A stretch of 39,176 nt of DNA, taken from assembly GCA_016869275.1 (NCBI GenBank), contig VGEO01000020.1, positions 1-39,176 on the forward strand. Reading direction: 5' to 3'. The notes under the pieces are model-generated. The model saw only the letters and a program-made list of their open reading frames with translations. It was not told the origin of the DNA and did no database searches. The position numbers were made by a program, and so were the translations under genes. Shown here in pieces: positions 24,985-34,600 of this stretch. The DNA is from Alphaproteobacteria bacterium (GTDB taxonomy: Bacteria > Pseudomonadota > Alphaproteobacteria > SHVV01). Every line of letters starts with the position of its first letter. Position 1 is the stretch's first letter.

Positions 24985-25407
24985 ATGACCATCCCCAAGG
25001 GCATTACCGTCGAGACGGCGAACGCGTTCGGGCGCGAATTCCTGCCCGGCCATCTCGGGCTCAACTTCACCGCGATCGAGCGTGGCCGCGTCGTCGCCGA
25101 GCTGACGATCGCGAAGCACCATGTCGCACCGAACGGCTATCTCCACGCCGCGACCGTGATCGCCATCGCCGACACCGCCGCCGGCTACGGCTGCGTCGCC
25201 TCGTTGCCCGAGGGCGCACAGAGCTTTACCACCATCAACCTGAACTGCAATTTCCTCGGCACCGCGCGCGAGGGCACGATCCGCGCCGAAGCCAAGCTCC
25301 GGCACGGCGGCCGCACCATTCAGCACTGGGACACCGAGGTGTTCGATCCCGCCGGCAAGCTGATCGCCACCTTCCGCTGCACCCAGATGGTGCTGTGGCC
25401 GCGCTGA
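24985..25407 (+). CDS. PaaI-type hotdog thioesterase, single domain
   Basis: The 140-residue protein has the hotdog-fold acyl-CoA thioesterase pattern: HHVAPNGYLHAATVIAIADT with His54 and Asp63 at the usual catalytic positions, then TTINLNCNFLGTAREGTIRA and a final TFRCTQMVLWPR. The usual HGG is altered to HAA. The substrate is unknown. The next gene starts inside its last codons (13-bp overlap). Confidence 0.85.
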   Translation: MTIPKGITVETANAFGREFLPGHLGLNFTAIERGRVVAELTIAKHHVAPNGYLHAATVIAIADTAAGYGCVASLPEGAQSFTTINLNCNFLGTAREGTIRAEAKLRHGGRTIQHWDTEVFDPAGKLIATFRCTQMVLWPR

Positions 25408-26375
25408 AGGCGTATCGGCCGTCGCCGCGCCGCGCCGGCGCCGGCCGGCGCGCGCCGGATCCCGACTTCGAAGCGCGCGTCCGCGCGAGCTTTGCGCGCC
25501 AGGGGTTCATGGGGCGACTCGGCGCCCGGATCGTCGCGCTGGCACCCGGACGACTCGCGATCGCGCTCGATCATCGACCGACGCTGGTCCAGCACCTCGG
25601 CCACTTTCACGGCGGCGTCGTCGCGACCCTGGCCGACAACGCGGCCGGTTATGCCGCCTTCACCTTGATGCCGGCCGGCGCCTCGGTCCTGACGGTCGAA
25701 TTCAAGATCAATTTCGTGGCGCCGGCGGCGGGCGAGCGGCTCGAGGCCCGCGCTGTCGCCGTCAAGCGCGGCCGAACGCTCACCGTCTGTGAAAGCCGGG
25801 TTTATGCCGGCGGGCGAAGATCGAGCTTGTGCGCGATCGCGCTGGTATCGCTGATGGCACTGCCCGGGCGGGCCGACGAGCCCTCGGCCGCACGGCCGAA
25901 GGCGAGCGGCGGCCCCGCATACCGGGCGCCGGCGGTCGATGCGACGCTTGTTCCGGCCAACCCCGAGTTCGCGGCCGCTGTCGCCGGCGTCTACCGGCGC
26001 CAGCCGTTCGGACCCGAGCTCGGCTTTGCGCTCGATCGAATCGCGCCGGGGCTCGGTCAGTTTTCGCTCCCTTTCCGCGCCGACCTCACCCAGCAGCACG
26101 GCTTCTTCCACGGTGGCGTCGTCGCGACCGCGGCCGACCTCGCGATGGGGGCTGCGGCCGGCTCGCTGGCGCCGGCCGGCGCCGCGCCGGTGACGGTCGA
26201 GTTCAAGCTGAACCTGCTCGCCCCGGCCGCGGGCGAGGTCCTCACGGCCTATGGGACCGTCCTCAGGCCCGGCCGAACCGTCACGATTTGCCGCGCCGAC
26301 GTCACGGCGGGAAGCGCCGGGACCGAGCGTCTATGCGCCACCGCGCTCGGCACGATGATTTCGGTAAATATTTGA
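25395..26375 (+). CDS. Double-hotdog PaaI-type thioesterase
   Basis: The 326-residue protein holds two full hotdog domains. Domain 1 (about 22-157) has HFHGGVVATLADNAAGYA with HGG at 72-74 and Asp81. Domain 2 (about 185-326) has FFHGGVVATAADLAMG with HGG at 239-241 and Asp248. Both repeat the block VEFK(I/L)N..APAAGE, at 101-114 and 268-281, showing internal duplication. Both catalytic sites look intact. The start GTG at 25395 lies inside the preceding thioesterase gene and is the least certain point. It is probably an acyl-CoA thioesterase of unknown specificity. Confidence 0.82.
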   Translation: MAALKAYRPSPRRAGAGRRAPDPDFEARVRASFARQGFMGRLGARIVALAPGRLAIALDHRPTLVQHLGHFHGGVVATLADNAAGYAAFTLMPAGASVLTVEFKINFVAPAAGERLEARAVAVKRGRTLTVCESRVYAGGRRSSLCAIALVSLMALPGRADEPSAARPKASGGPAYRAPAVDATLVPANPEFAAAVAGVYRRQPFGPELGFALDRIAPGLGQFSLPFRADLTQQHGFFHGGVVATAADLAMGAAAGSLAPAGAAPVTVEFKLNLLAPAAGEVLTAYGTVLRPGRTVTICRADVTAGSAGTERLCATALGTMISVNI

Positions 26376-26413
26376 TTTAAAAAGATAAAATAGGCTGGAC
26401 CGCGGCCGAGGAC

Positions 26414-26453
26414 AGACCCCCGCCGGGGCTTCGCTTTTGCGGGGCCAGGGTCT
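26414..26453 (+). promoter_or_regulatory. Bulged GC-rich hairpin upstream of isovaleryl-CoA dehydrogenase
   Basis: CCCCGC (26418-26423) pairs with GCGGGG (26439-26444), and an outer AGAC (26414-26417) pairs with GTCT (26450-26453) around a one-sided bulge. The AT-rich stretch 26370-26395 precedes it. No T-run follows, so it is either a weak terminator for the thioesterase genes or a leader structure for the next operon. Confidence 0.35.
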
Positions 26454-26479
26454 AGAGTGCGGCACGGGCGAATTCGCGA

Positions 26480-27652
26480 ATGATTTCAAATCGATACCCT
26501 GCGCTCGACTTCGGCCTCGGCGAGGCGGCGGACATGTTGCGCCAGTCGGTGGCGAGCTTTGCGGCGGTCGAAATCGCGCCGCGCGCCGCAGAAATCGACG
26601 CGACCAACCAGTTTCCGCGCGACCTCTGGCCGAAGCTGGGCGAGCTCGGGCTGCTCGGCGTTACCGTCGAGGAAGAGTTCGGCGGTGCCGGCATGGGCTA
26701 CACCGAACACGTGGTAGCGATGGAAGAGATCAGCCGCGCCTCGGCCGCGGTCGGTTTGAGCTACGGAGCGCACTCGAACCTCTGCGTCAATCAGATCCGC
26801 TTGAACGGCAATCCGGCGCAGAAGCGGACGTACCTGCCCAAGCTGGTGTCGGGCGAGCATGTCGGCGCGTTGGCGATGAGCGAACCGGGCGCCGGCTCGG
26901 ATGTCGTCGGTATGCGCCTTCGCGCCGAGCGCCAGGGCGACCGTTACGTGCTGAACGGCAACAAGATGTGGATCACCAATGGGCCGGTGGCCGACGTGCT
27001 CGTGGTCTACGCCAAGACCGATCCGCAAGCCGGCTCGCGCGGCATAACCGCGTTCCTGATCGAGAAGGGCTTCAAAGGCTTTACGACGGCGCAGAAGCTC
27101 GACAAGCTCGGCATGCGCGGTTCCGACACCTGCGAGCTCGTTTTCCAGGACTGCGAAGTCCCGGTCGAGAACGTGCTCGGCAAAGAGGGCGGCGGCGTCC
27201 GCGTCCTCATGAGCGGGCTCGACTACGAGCGCGCCGTGCTCGCCGGCGGCCCGATCGGGCTCATGCAGTCATGCATGGACGTCGTTGTCCCGTACCTCCA
27301 TGAGCGCAAGCAGTTCGGCCAGGCGATTGGCGAATTTCAGCTAATGCAGGGCAAGCTCGCCGACATGTATACGACGATGAACGCGGCCAAGGCGTACGTC
27401 TACGCGGTTGCGCGCGCCTGCGATCGCGGCCAGGCCAGCCGCAAGGACGCGGCCGGCGTCATCCTGTTCGCCGGCGAGAAAGCGACGTGGATGGCGCTCG
27501 AAGCGATCCAGTGCCTCGGCGGCAACGGCTATATCAACGAGTTTCCGACCGGGCGGTTCCTGCGCGACGCCAAGCTCTACGAGATCGGCGCCGGCACCTC
27601 CGAGATCCGGCGCTGGCTGATTGGCCGCGAGTTGTTCGAAGAAACCGCCTAA
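26480..27652 (+). CDS. ivd: Isovaleryl-CoA dehydrogenase
   Basis: The 390-residue FAD-dependent acyl-CoA dehydrogenase converts isovaleryl-CoA to 3-methylcrotonyl-CoA in leucine breakdown. Visible motifs are [40 protein letters not shown] and [17 protein letters not shown]. Glu250 occupies the position of the catalytic base found in isovaleryl-CoA dehydrogenases (not the later Glu of short- and medium-chain enzymes). The C-terminus has [20 protein letters not shown]. Methylcrotonyl-CoA carboxylase genes downstream support the assignment. Confidence 0.93.
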   Translation: MISNRYPALDFGLGEAADMLRQSVASFAAVEIAPRAAEIDATNQFPRDLWPKLGELGLLGVTVEEEFGGAGMGYTEHVVAMEEISRASAAVGLSYGAHSNLCVNQIRLNGNPAQKRTYLPKLVSGEHVGALAMSEPGAGSDVVGMRLRAERQGDRYVLNGNKMWITNGPVADVLVVYAKTDPQAGSRGITAFLIEKGFKGFTTAQKLDKLGMRGSDTCELVFQDCEVPVENVLGKEGGGVRVLMSGLDYERAVLAGGPIGLMQSCMDVVVPYLHERKQFGQAIGEFQLMQGKLADMYTTMNAAKAYVYAVARACDRGQASRKDAAGVILFAGEKATWMALEAIQCLGGNGYINEFPTGRFLRDAKLYEIGAGTSEIRRWLIGRELFEETA

Positions 27653-27662
27653 AGGGGGGCCG

Positions 27663-28265
27663 ATGGCCGCGCCGCTCGAATTCTATTTCGACTTTTCGTC
27701 GCCCTACGGCTATTTCGCGTCGACCCGGATCGACGCCATCGCTGCCAAGGCCGGGCGCGAGGTCGCGTGGCGGCCGATCCTCTTGGGCGCCGTCTTCAAG
27801 GTCGTCGGCACCGCGCCGCTCGTCAACTACCCGCTCAAGGGCGAATACATGCGCCACGATCTCGAGCGGCAGGCGCGCCTGTTCAAGCTCACGTTCCGCG
27901 AGCCGCCCGGCTTCCCCCACAACACGATCGCCGCGGCCCGCCTGTATTATTGGATTCACGATCGCGATGCGGCCAAGGCGCGGGCGTTCGCCAAAGGCGT
28001 CTACGCCGGCTTCTTCGAACGCGGTTCGGACGTGTCCGCGCCCGAGGCGGCGGTCGCGATCGCCGCCGGTTTGGGCCTCGGCCGCGATGCGGCGGCGGGG
28101 GCCCTTCAGGACCAGGCGGTCAAGGATCGCCTCCGCCACGAGGTCGACGCCGCCATCGCCAAGGGCGTGTTCGGCTCGCCCTTTGTCATCGTCGACGGCG
28201 AGCCGTTCTGGGGCTCCGACCGGTTGGATCAGGTCGAGGCGTGGCTCACGACCGGCGGTTGGTGA
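27663..28265 (+). CDS. DsbA-fold isomerase of the 2-hydroxychromene-2-carboxylate isomerase / kappa-GST family
   Basis: The 200-residue protein has a thioredoxin-like fold with an all-helical insert. The N-terminal FYFDFSSPYGYFASTR carries the serine position used in place of the DsbA CxxC, and the C-terminal GVFGSPFVIVDGEPFWGSDR is the family hallmark. Members isomerise aromatic intermediates or conjugate glutathione. It is embedded between ivd and mccB with short gaps, so it is co-transcribed with leucine degradation, where its role is not known. The ATG at 27663 follows aaagggg. Confidence 0.88.
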   Translation: MAAPLEFYFDFSSPYGYFASTRIDAIAAKAGREVAWRPILLGAVFKVVGTAPLVNYPLKGEYMRHDLERQARLFKLTFREPPGFPHNTIAAARLYYWIHDRDAAKARAFAKGVYAGFFERGSDVSAPEAAVAIAAGLGLGRDAAAGALQDQAVKDRLRHEVDAAIAKGVFGSPFVIVDGEPFWGSDRLDQVEAWLTTGGW

Positions 28266-28302
28266 TGGGACGGCGCCGCTCCGATAGGGCGGGCTCGAGC
28301 CG

Positions 28303-29910
<1,608 letters not shown>

Positions 29911-29925
29911 GGCGAGGGGTAAGGG

Positions 29926-30714
29926 ATGGCGACCGTCGACTGGACCAAGGACGCGCGCGGGGTCGCGACCGTGACGCTCAACCGGCCCGAGAAGCACAAT
30001 GCCTTCAATGCCGAGGTGATCCAGGACTTGAAGAGCGCGTTTTCGGCGGCCGGAGCCGATCCGGCGGTGCGCGTCATCCTCGTGGTCGCCAACGGCAAGA
30101 GTTTCTGCGCCGGCGCCGACGCCGAGTGGCTGAAAGCGAGCGTCAACTTGAGCGAAGCCGACAACGTCGCCGATGCGCTCGAGATCGCGCGCATGCTGCG
30201 CGTGATCGACACCGTGCCCAAACCGACGGTCGCGCTCATCCACGGCGCGGTGATGGGCGGGGGCGTCGGGTTGGTCGCCGCCTGCGACGTCGCGATCGCC
30301 GCGCGCGACGCCTTCTTCGCGATGTCGGAAGTAAAGCTCGGCCTGCTGCCGGCCGCGGTTTCGCCCTACGTCATCGCCGCGATCGGCGGACGCAACGCGC
30401 GTCGCTATTTTCTGACCGCCGAGCGCGTACCGGCGGACGAAGCGGTCAAGCTCGGTTTCATCCACGATGTCGTCCCCGATCGCACAGCCTTGGCGGCCGC
30501 CGGCGAGCGTTACGTCAAAGAGTTTCTGACCTGCGCGCCGGGTGCGATCGCCGACACCAAGGCGCTGATCCGCGACGTGACCGGCCGTTACGTTTCGGAC
30601 GAATTGATGAACCTGACCGCTCACCGCATCGCTGCCCGCCGCACCTCGGCCGAAGGGCAGGAGGGCCTGGCGGCGTTCATCGGCAAGCGCAAACCGACCT
30701 GGGTCGCCGGGTGA
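29926..30714 (+). CDS. Enoyl-CoA hydratase family, probable methylglutaconyl-CoA hydratase
   Basis: The 262-residue crotonase-fold protein has the oxyanion-hole segments KSFCAGADAEWLK and GAVMGGGVGLVAACD and one catalytic Glu135 in MSEVKLGLLPAAVSPYV. It lies between the two MCC genes, the position held by liuC in known leucine operons. The expected reaction is hydration of 3-methylglutaconyl-CoA to HMG-CoA. The function is strongly suggested by context. Confidence 0.9.
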   Translation: MATVDWTKDARGVATVTLNRPEKHNAFNAEVIQDLKSAFSAAGADPAVRVILVVANGKSFCAGADAEWLKASVNLSEADNVADALEIARMLRVIDTVPKPTVALIHGAVMGGGVGLVAACDVAIAARDAFFAMSEVKLGLLPAAVSPYVIAAIGGRNARRYFLTAERVPADEAVKLGFIHDVVPDRTALAAAGERYVKEFLTCAPGAIADTKALIRDVTGRYVSDELMNLTAHRIAARRTSAEGQEGLAAFIGKRKPTWVAG

Positions 30715-30726
30715 ACCGTTAACGCG

Positions 30727-32733
30727 ATGTTCAAGTCCGTCTTGATCGCCAACCGCGGCGAGATCGCCTGCCGCATCGCGCGCACCGCGCGCCGCATGGG
30801 TCTCAACATCGTCGCGGTCTACTCGGCGGCCGATAAGGACGCGCTCCACGTCCGCGCCGCCGACGTCGCCTATCCGATCGGGCCGGCGCCGGCGGCCGAG
30901 AGCTACCTCAAAATCGAGAAGATCATCAACGCCGCCAAGGCGTCGGGCGCCGAGGCGATCCACCCGGGCTACGGCTTCCTGGCCGAGAACGCGCGCTTTG
31001 CCGAAGCCTGCGTCCGCGCCGGTATCGCGTTCGTCGGTCCGCCGCCGACCGCGATCCGGCTGTTGGGCGAAAAGAACCGCGCCAAGACCTTGATGGCGAA
31101 GGCGGGGGTTCCGGTGGTGCCCGGCTACCACGGCAACGACCAGCGCCCCGCCACGTTGAAGCGCGAGGCCGACCGTTTGGGCTACCCGGTCCTGATCAAG
31201 GCCGCGGCCGGCGGCGGCGGCAAGGGCATGCGCCGGGTCGACCGAGCGCGCGACTTTCTGCCGGCGCTCGAATCGGCCAAGCGCGAGGCCGAGGCGGCGT
31301 TTGGCGCCGGCATGATGCTGGTCGAAAAGTGCATCGAGCGGCCGCGCCACATCGAAGTCCAGATCATCGCCGACCAGCACGGTAACGTTGCCCACCTGTT
31401 CGAGCGCGACTGCTCGCTGCAGCGCCGCCACCAGAAGGTGATCGAGGAAGCACCCGCACCCGGCATCAGCGCCGATTTCCGCCGCCGCCTGTGCGACGCC
31501 GCCGTCACCGCCGCACGCGCCGCCCACTATGTCGGCGCCGGCACCGTCGAGTTCATCGTCGATGTCGCGAACGGCATCGAGGCCGCGACCTTCGCCTTCA
31601 TGGAGGTCAATACGCGCCTCCAGGTCGAGCACCCGGTGACCGAGTTCGTGACCGGCCAGGACCTGGTCGAGTGGCAGCTTCGGATCGCCGCCGGCGAACG
31701 GCTGCCGCGGCGCCAGGACAAGCTCGCCCTGAGCGGCCACGCGATCGAGGTACGGCTCTATGCCGAGGATCCGGCACGCGGGTTCATGCCCCAAGCGGGG
31801 AGGCTCGACCGCCTGCGGCTTCCGGCGACGCGCGGGCCGGTCCGGGTCGATACCGGGGTCGCCGAGGGCAATACCGTGACCGTTCACTACGATCCGATGA
31901 TCGCCAAGTTGATCGCGCATGGCGCCGACCGCACGGCGGCGCTCGCGGCCTTGAGCAAGGCGCTGGCCCAGACCGAAGTCGCCGGGATCGCCACGAATCT
32001 CGGCTTCCTGACGGCGCTGGTCGAGCACCCGGCCTTCGTCGGGGCCGAACTCGACACCGGCCTGATCGGACGGCTCGGGGATGAGATCGCCCGGCTTTCG
32101 GCCAGCGCGCGCGACCGCTTGCTGGCGTGCGGTGTGATCGCTTCGCTGCTGGGCGGCGGCGAGACCGCCGGCCAAGCGGCCGGCGACCCCTATTCGCCGT
32201 GGGCCGAGCGCAACGGCTGGACGCTCACGGGGCCCCGGCGCGACGCCCTGGCATTGACCGTGGCCGGGGCGCCAGTGCCCGCCCACATCCTCTATCGCGG
32301 CGCCGGCCGCTTCGCGGTCGAGTTGGGCGGGCGCCCGATCGAGCTCGTTGATTGTTGGCGCGAGGGCGACCGCTTTACCGCCACCGTCGACGGCCGCCCG
32401 GTCGAGGCGCGCGTGTTCGACGCCGGCGGCGATACCGTCGCGGTCAGCGCCGGCCGCTCGGTCGCGTTCCACCGCCGCTCAGTCGCCGAAGAAGGCGGCG
32501 ACGAGCGCGGCGCCTCGGGCGCGATCACGGCGCCGATGCCGGGCAAGATCGTCGCCGTCGCCGTGAAGAAAGGCACGCTGGTTAAGCGCGGCGATCCGAT
32601 GATCGTGCTCGAAGCGATGAAGATGGAGCAGACCCTCGCCGCACCCCGCGACGGCCGGGTCGCGGCGGTTGCGTGCCGCCCGGGCGAACTCGTGGTCGAG
32701 GGCGCTCTCCTCGCCGCCATCGACGGCGCCTGA
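30727..32733 (+). CDS. mccA: Methylcrotonyl-CoA carboxylase, biotin-containing (alpha) subunit
   Basis: The 668-residue protein joins a biotin carboxylase (about 1-450, with KSVLIANRGEIACRIARTAR, the glycine-rich ATP loop KAAAGGGGKGMR and FMEVNTRLQVEHPVTE) to a linker domain and a C-terminal biotinyl domain. The biotin motif EAMKMEQ places the modified lysine at about residue 632. It makes carboxybiotin from bicarbonate and ATP for MccB. Complete length; the ATG lies 12 bp after the hydratase stop. Confidence 0.95.
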   Translation: MFKSVLIANRGEIACRIARTARRMGLNIVAVYSAADKDALHVRAADVAYPIGPAPAAESYLKIEKIINAAKASGAEAIHPGYGFLAENARFAEACVRAGIAFVGPPPTAIRLLGEKNRAKTLMAKAGVPVVPGYHGNDQRPATLKREADRLGYPVLIKAAAGGGGKGMRRVDRARDFLPALESAKREAEAAFGAGMMLVEKCIERPRHIEVQIIADQHGNVAHLFERDCSLQRRHQKVIEEAPAPGISADFRRRLCDAAVTAARAAHYVGAGTVEFIVDVANGIEAATFAFMEVNTRLQVEHPVTEFVTGQDLVEWQLRIAAGERLPRRQDKLALSGHAIEVRLYAEDPARGFMPQAGRLDRLRLPATRGPVRVDTGVAEGNTVTVHYDPMIAKLIAHGADRTAALAALSKALAQTEVAGIATNLGFLTALVEHPAFVGAELDTGLIGRLGDEIARLSASARDRLLACGVIASLLGGGETAGQAAGDPYSPWAERNGWTLTGPRRDALALTVAGAPVPAHILYRGAGRFAVELGGRPIELVDCWREGDRFTATVDGRPVEARVFDAGGDTVAVSAGRSVAFHRRSVAEEGGDERGASGAITAPMPGKIVAVAVKKGTLVKRGDPMIVLEAMKMEQTLAAPRDGRVAAVACRPGELVVEGALLAAIDGA

Positions 32734-32746
32734 CGCCGGCCGACCC

Positions 32747-34129
32747 GTGAGTTGGTCGTTGCCGCGGTCGATCGCAGGCGCGTGCATCCTCGCCGCGATC
32801 GTCCTGGTCGGTATTTCTTACACCGGCCTTGTCGCCAACCCGGCGCTTGTCCGCGCCGGCGGCATCGCGCTTTTCGCCGTCAGCTTGTTCGCAACGGGCG
32901 CGGTTCCGAACCACATCGCCTCGCTCTGGTTTTTCCTGGCCTGCATGCTGCTCGGGATCGCACCGGCGGCAACCGTCTTCTCCGGCTTCACCTCGACCCC
33001 GTTCTGGCTCGTTTTCGGCGGAACCGTGATTGGTATTGCCGTCAAGGAAACCGGGCTCGGCGCCCGCATCGCCCGAGCGCTCGCCCGCCGCTTCGGCGCG
33101 TCATACGCCGGCGCGGTCGCCGGCACCGTCGCGGTCGGGGTCGCGCTTTCGTTCGTGATGCCCTCGTCGATGGGCCGGATCGTGCTCTTGCTCCCGATCC
33201 TCGCCGCGCTCGCCGACCAGTTGGGTTTCGCCCAGGGCTCGCGCGGCCGCACCGGGCTCGTGCTGGCGACGATTTACGGCACGCTGGTACCGGCGTTCGC
33301 GCTGCTGCCCTCGAACGTGCCGAACCTCGTGCTGGCTGGCGCCGCCGAGACGCTCTATGGCGTGACGCTTATCTATGGCGAGTACTTCCTGCTCAATTAT
33401 CCGGTCTTGGGGTTCGCAAAGGCGATCGTCATCGCGCTCTTGATCGCGGCCATGTTTCGCGAGGAGCCGCGATTGGCCGTCGCGCCGGCCACCGCGAACC
33501 CGATGTCGGCGGCCGAGCGGCGACTCACGATCGTGCTCGTCGCCGCGCTGCTGCTGTGGATGACCGACTTCGTCCACCACGTTTCGCCGGCCTGGGTGAG
33601 CTTGGGCGCTGCGGCGATTTGCCTCGCGCCTCGGATCGGGGTGCTCGGCGTCGACGGCATCCACGAGAAGGTCGGCTACGGCGCGCTCATCTACGTGGCT
33701 GGCATTCTCGGACTGGGTGCGGTGATTTCCTCGACCGGGCTCGGCACCGTCTTGGGCGGCGTCCTGATCGAGTGGGCCGACTTGAAGCCCGGCGCCGATA
33801 CGTACAATTTCGCGGCCATCGGCGCGATCACGTCGCTGCTCGCGGTCCTGACCACCCAGCCCGGCGCACCGGCGGTGATCGCACCCTTGGCCGCCGACCT
33901 CGCCGCCGCGACGGCGCTGCCGCTCTTGACCGTCCTGATGACGATCGTGGTCGGCTTCTCGGCCGTGATCTTCCCCTACCAGACGCCGCCGATCGTGGTC
34001 GGGCTGCAGTTGGGGCGGGTCGGGTTCGGCACCGCGACCCGGTTCAACCTCGTGCTGTTTGCGATCACCATCGTCATCCTGACGCCGCTTCACTATCTGT
34101 GGTGGCGTATACTGGGCCTCCTCTCCTAG
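32747..34129 (+). CDS. SLC13/DASS-like anion permease
   Basis: The 460-residue protein has about 11-12 hydrophobic segments in two related halves, as in divalent anion symporters. The segments that should carry the substrate/sodium SNT motifs read MPSSMGRIVLLLPI in the first half and TTQPGAPAVIAPLA in the second, so neither SNT is kept. It starts at a GTG 13 bp after mccA; the longer frame would lie within mccA. Being co-linear with the leucine genes, it could move an organic acid, but the substrate is unknown. Confidence 0.7.
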   Translation: MSWSLPRSIAGACILAAIVLVGISYTGLVANPALVRAGGIALFAVSLFATGAVPNHIASLWFFLACMLLGIAPAATVFSGFTSTPFWLVFGGTVIGIAVKETGLGARIARALARRFGASYAGAVAGTVAVGVALSFVMPSSMGRIVLLLPILAALADQLGFAQGSRGRTGLVLATIYGTLVPAFALLPSNVPNLVLAGAAETLYGVTLIYGEYFLLNYPVLGFAKAIVIALLIAAMFREEPRLAVAPATANPMSAAERRLTIVLVAALLLWMTDFVHHVSPAWVSLGAAAICLAPRIGVLGVDGIHEKVGYGALIYVAGILGLGAVISSTGLGTVLGGVLIEWADLKPGADTYNFAAIGAITSLLAVLTTQPGAPAVIAPLAADLAAATALPLLTVLMTIVVGFSAVIFPYQTPPIVVGLQLGRVGFGTATRFNLVLFAITIVILTPLHYLWWRILGLLS

Positions 34130-34143
34130 TGCGCGGTTCCCCC

Positions 34144-34578
34144 ATGATCGTCAACCTCCTCAAGATGTGCGTCGGCATCAACGAGATCGACGAGCTCGCG
34201 CGCTGGCAGCGCGAACGCCTGCGGCGGATGAAGGCAGCGGGGCAGAAACCGAAGCTTCGCCACGTCACCCGCCACACGCCCAAGCGCCGCGATGAGATCC
34301 TGGCCGGCGGCTCGCTCTATTGGATCATCAGGGGATTCGTGCGCGTCCGGCAGCGCATTTTCGCCATCGAGACGGTCGAGAACGACAAGGGCGAAAAGAA
34401 GTGCGGGCTCGTGCTCGACCGCAAGCTGGTGCGGACCGAGCTGCAGCCGCGCCGGCCGCACCAGGGTTGGCGCTACCTCGAGGTCGAGGACGCGCCGCGC
34501 GACCTGCCCAAGGGCGTCAAGGCGGACGACATCCCGCCCGCGCTCGCGGCCGAGCTCAAGGACCTCGGGCTGTTGTGA
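34144..34578 (+). CDS. DUF1489 family protein
   Basis: The 144-residue protein matches the DUF1489 pattern: LKMCVGINEIDELARWQ, HVTRHTPKRRDEILAGGSLY, WIIRGFVRVRQRIFAIE, KKCGLVLDRKLVRTELQPRR and QGWRYLEVEDAPRDLP. The family is typical of alphaproteobacteria and its function is unknown. No signal peptide or membrane span is visible. It lies 14 bp after the permease and 22 bp before putA. Confidence 0.85.
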   Translation: MIVNLLKMCVGINEIDELARWQRERLRRMKAAGQKPKLRHVTRHTPKRRDEILAGGSLYWIIRGFVRVRQRIFAIETVENDKGEKKCGLVLDRKLVRTELQPRRPHQGWRYLEVEDAPRDLPKGVKADDIPPALAAELKDLGLL

Positions 34579-34600
34579 CCGCGCGATCGATCCGGCGGCG

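Noticed and set aside
34292-34600. N-terminal extension of PutA that might hold a DNA-binding domain
   Set aside because: The added sequence overlaps DUF1489, is Ser/Arg-rich and shows no ribbon-helix-helix pattern.
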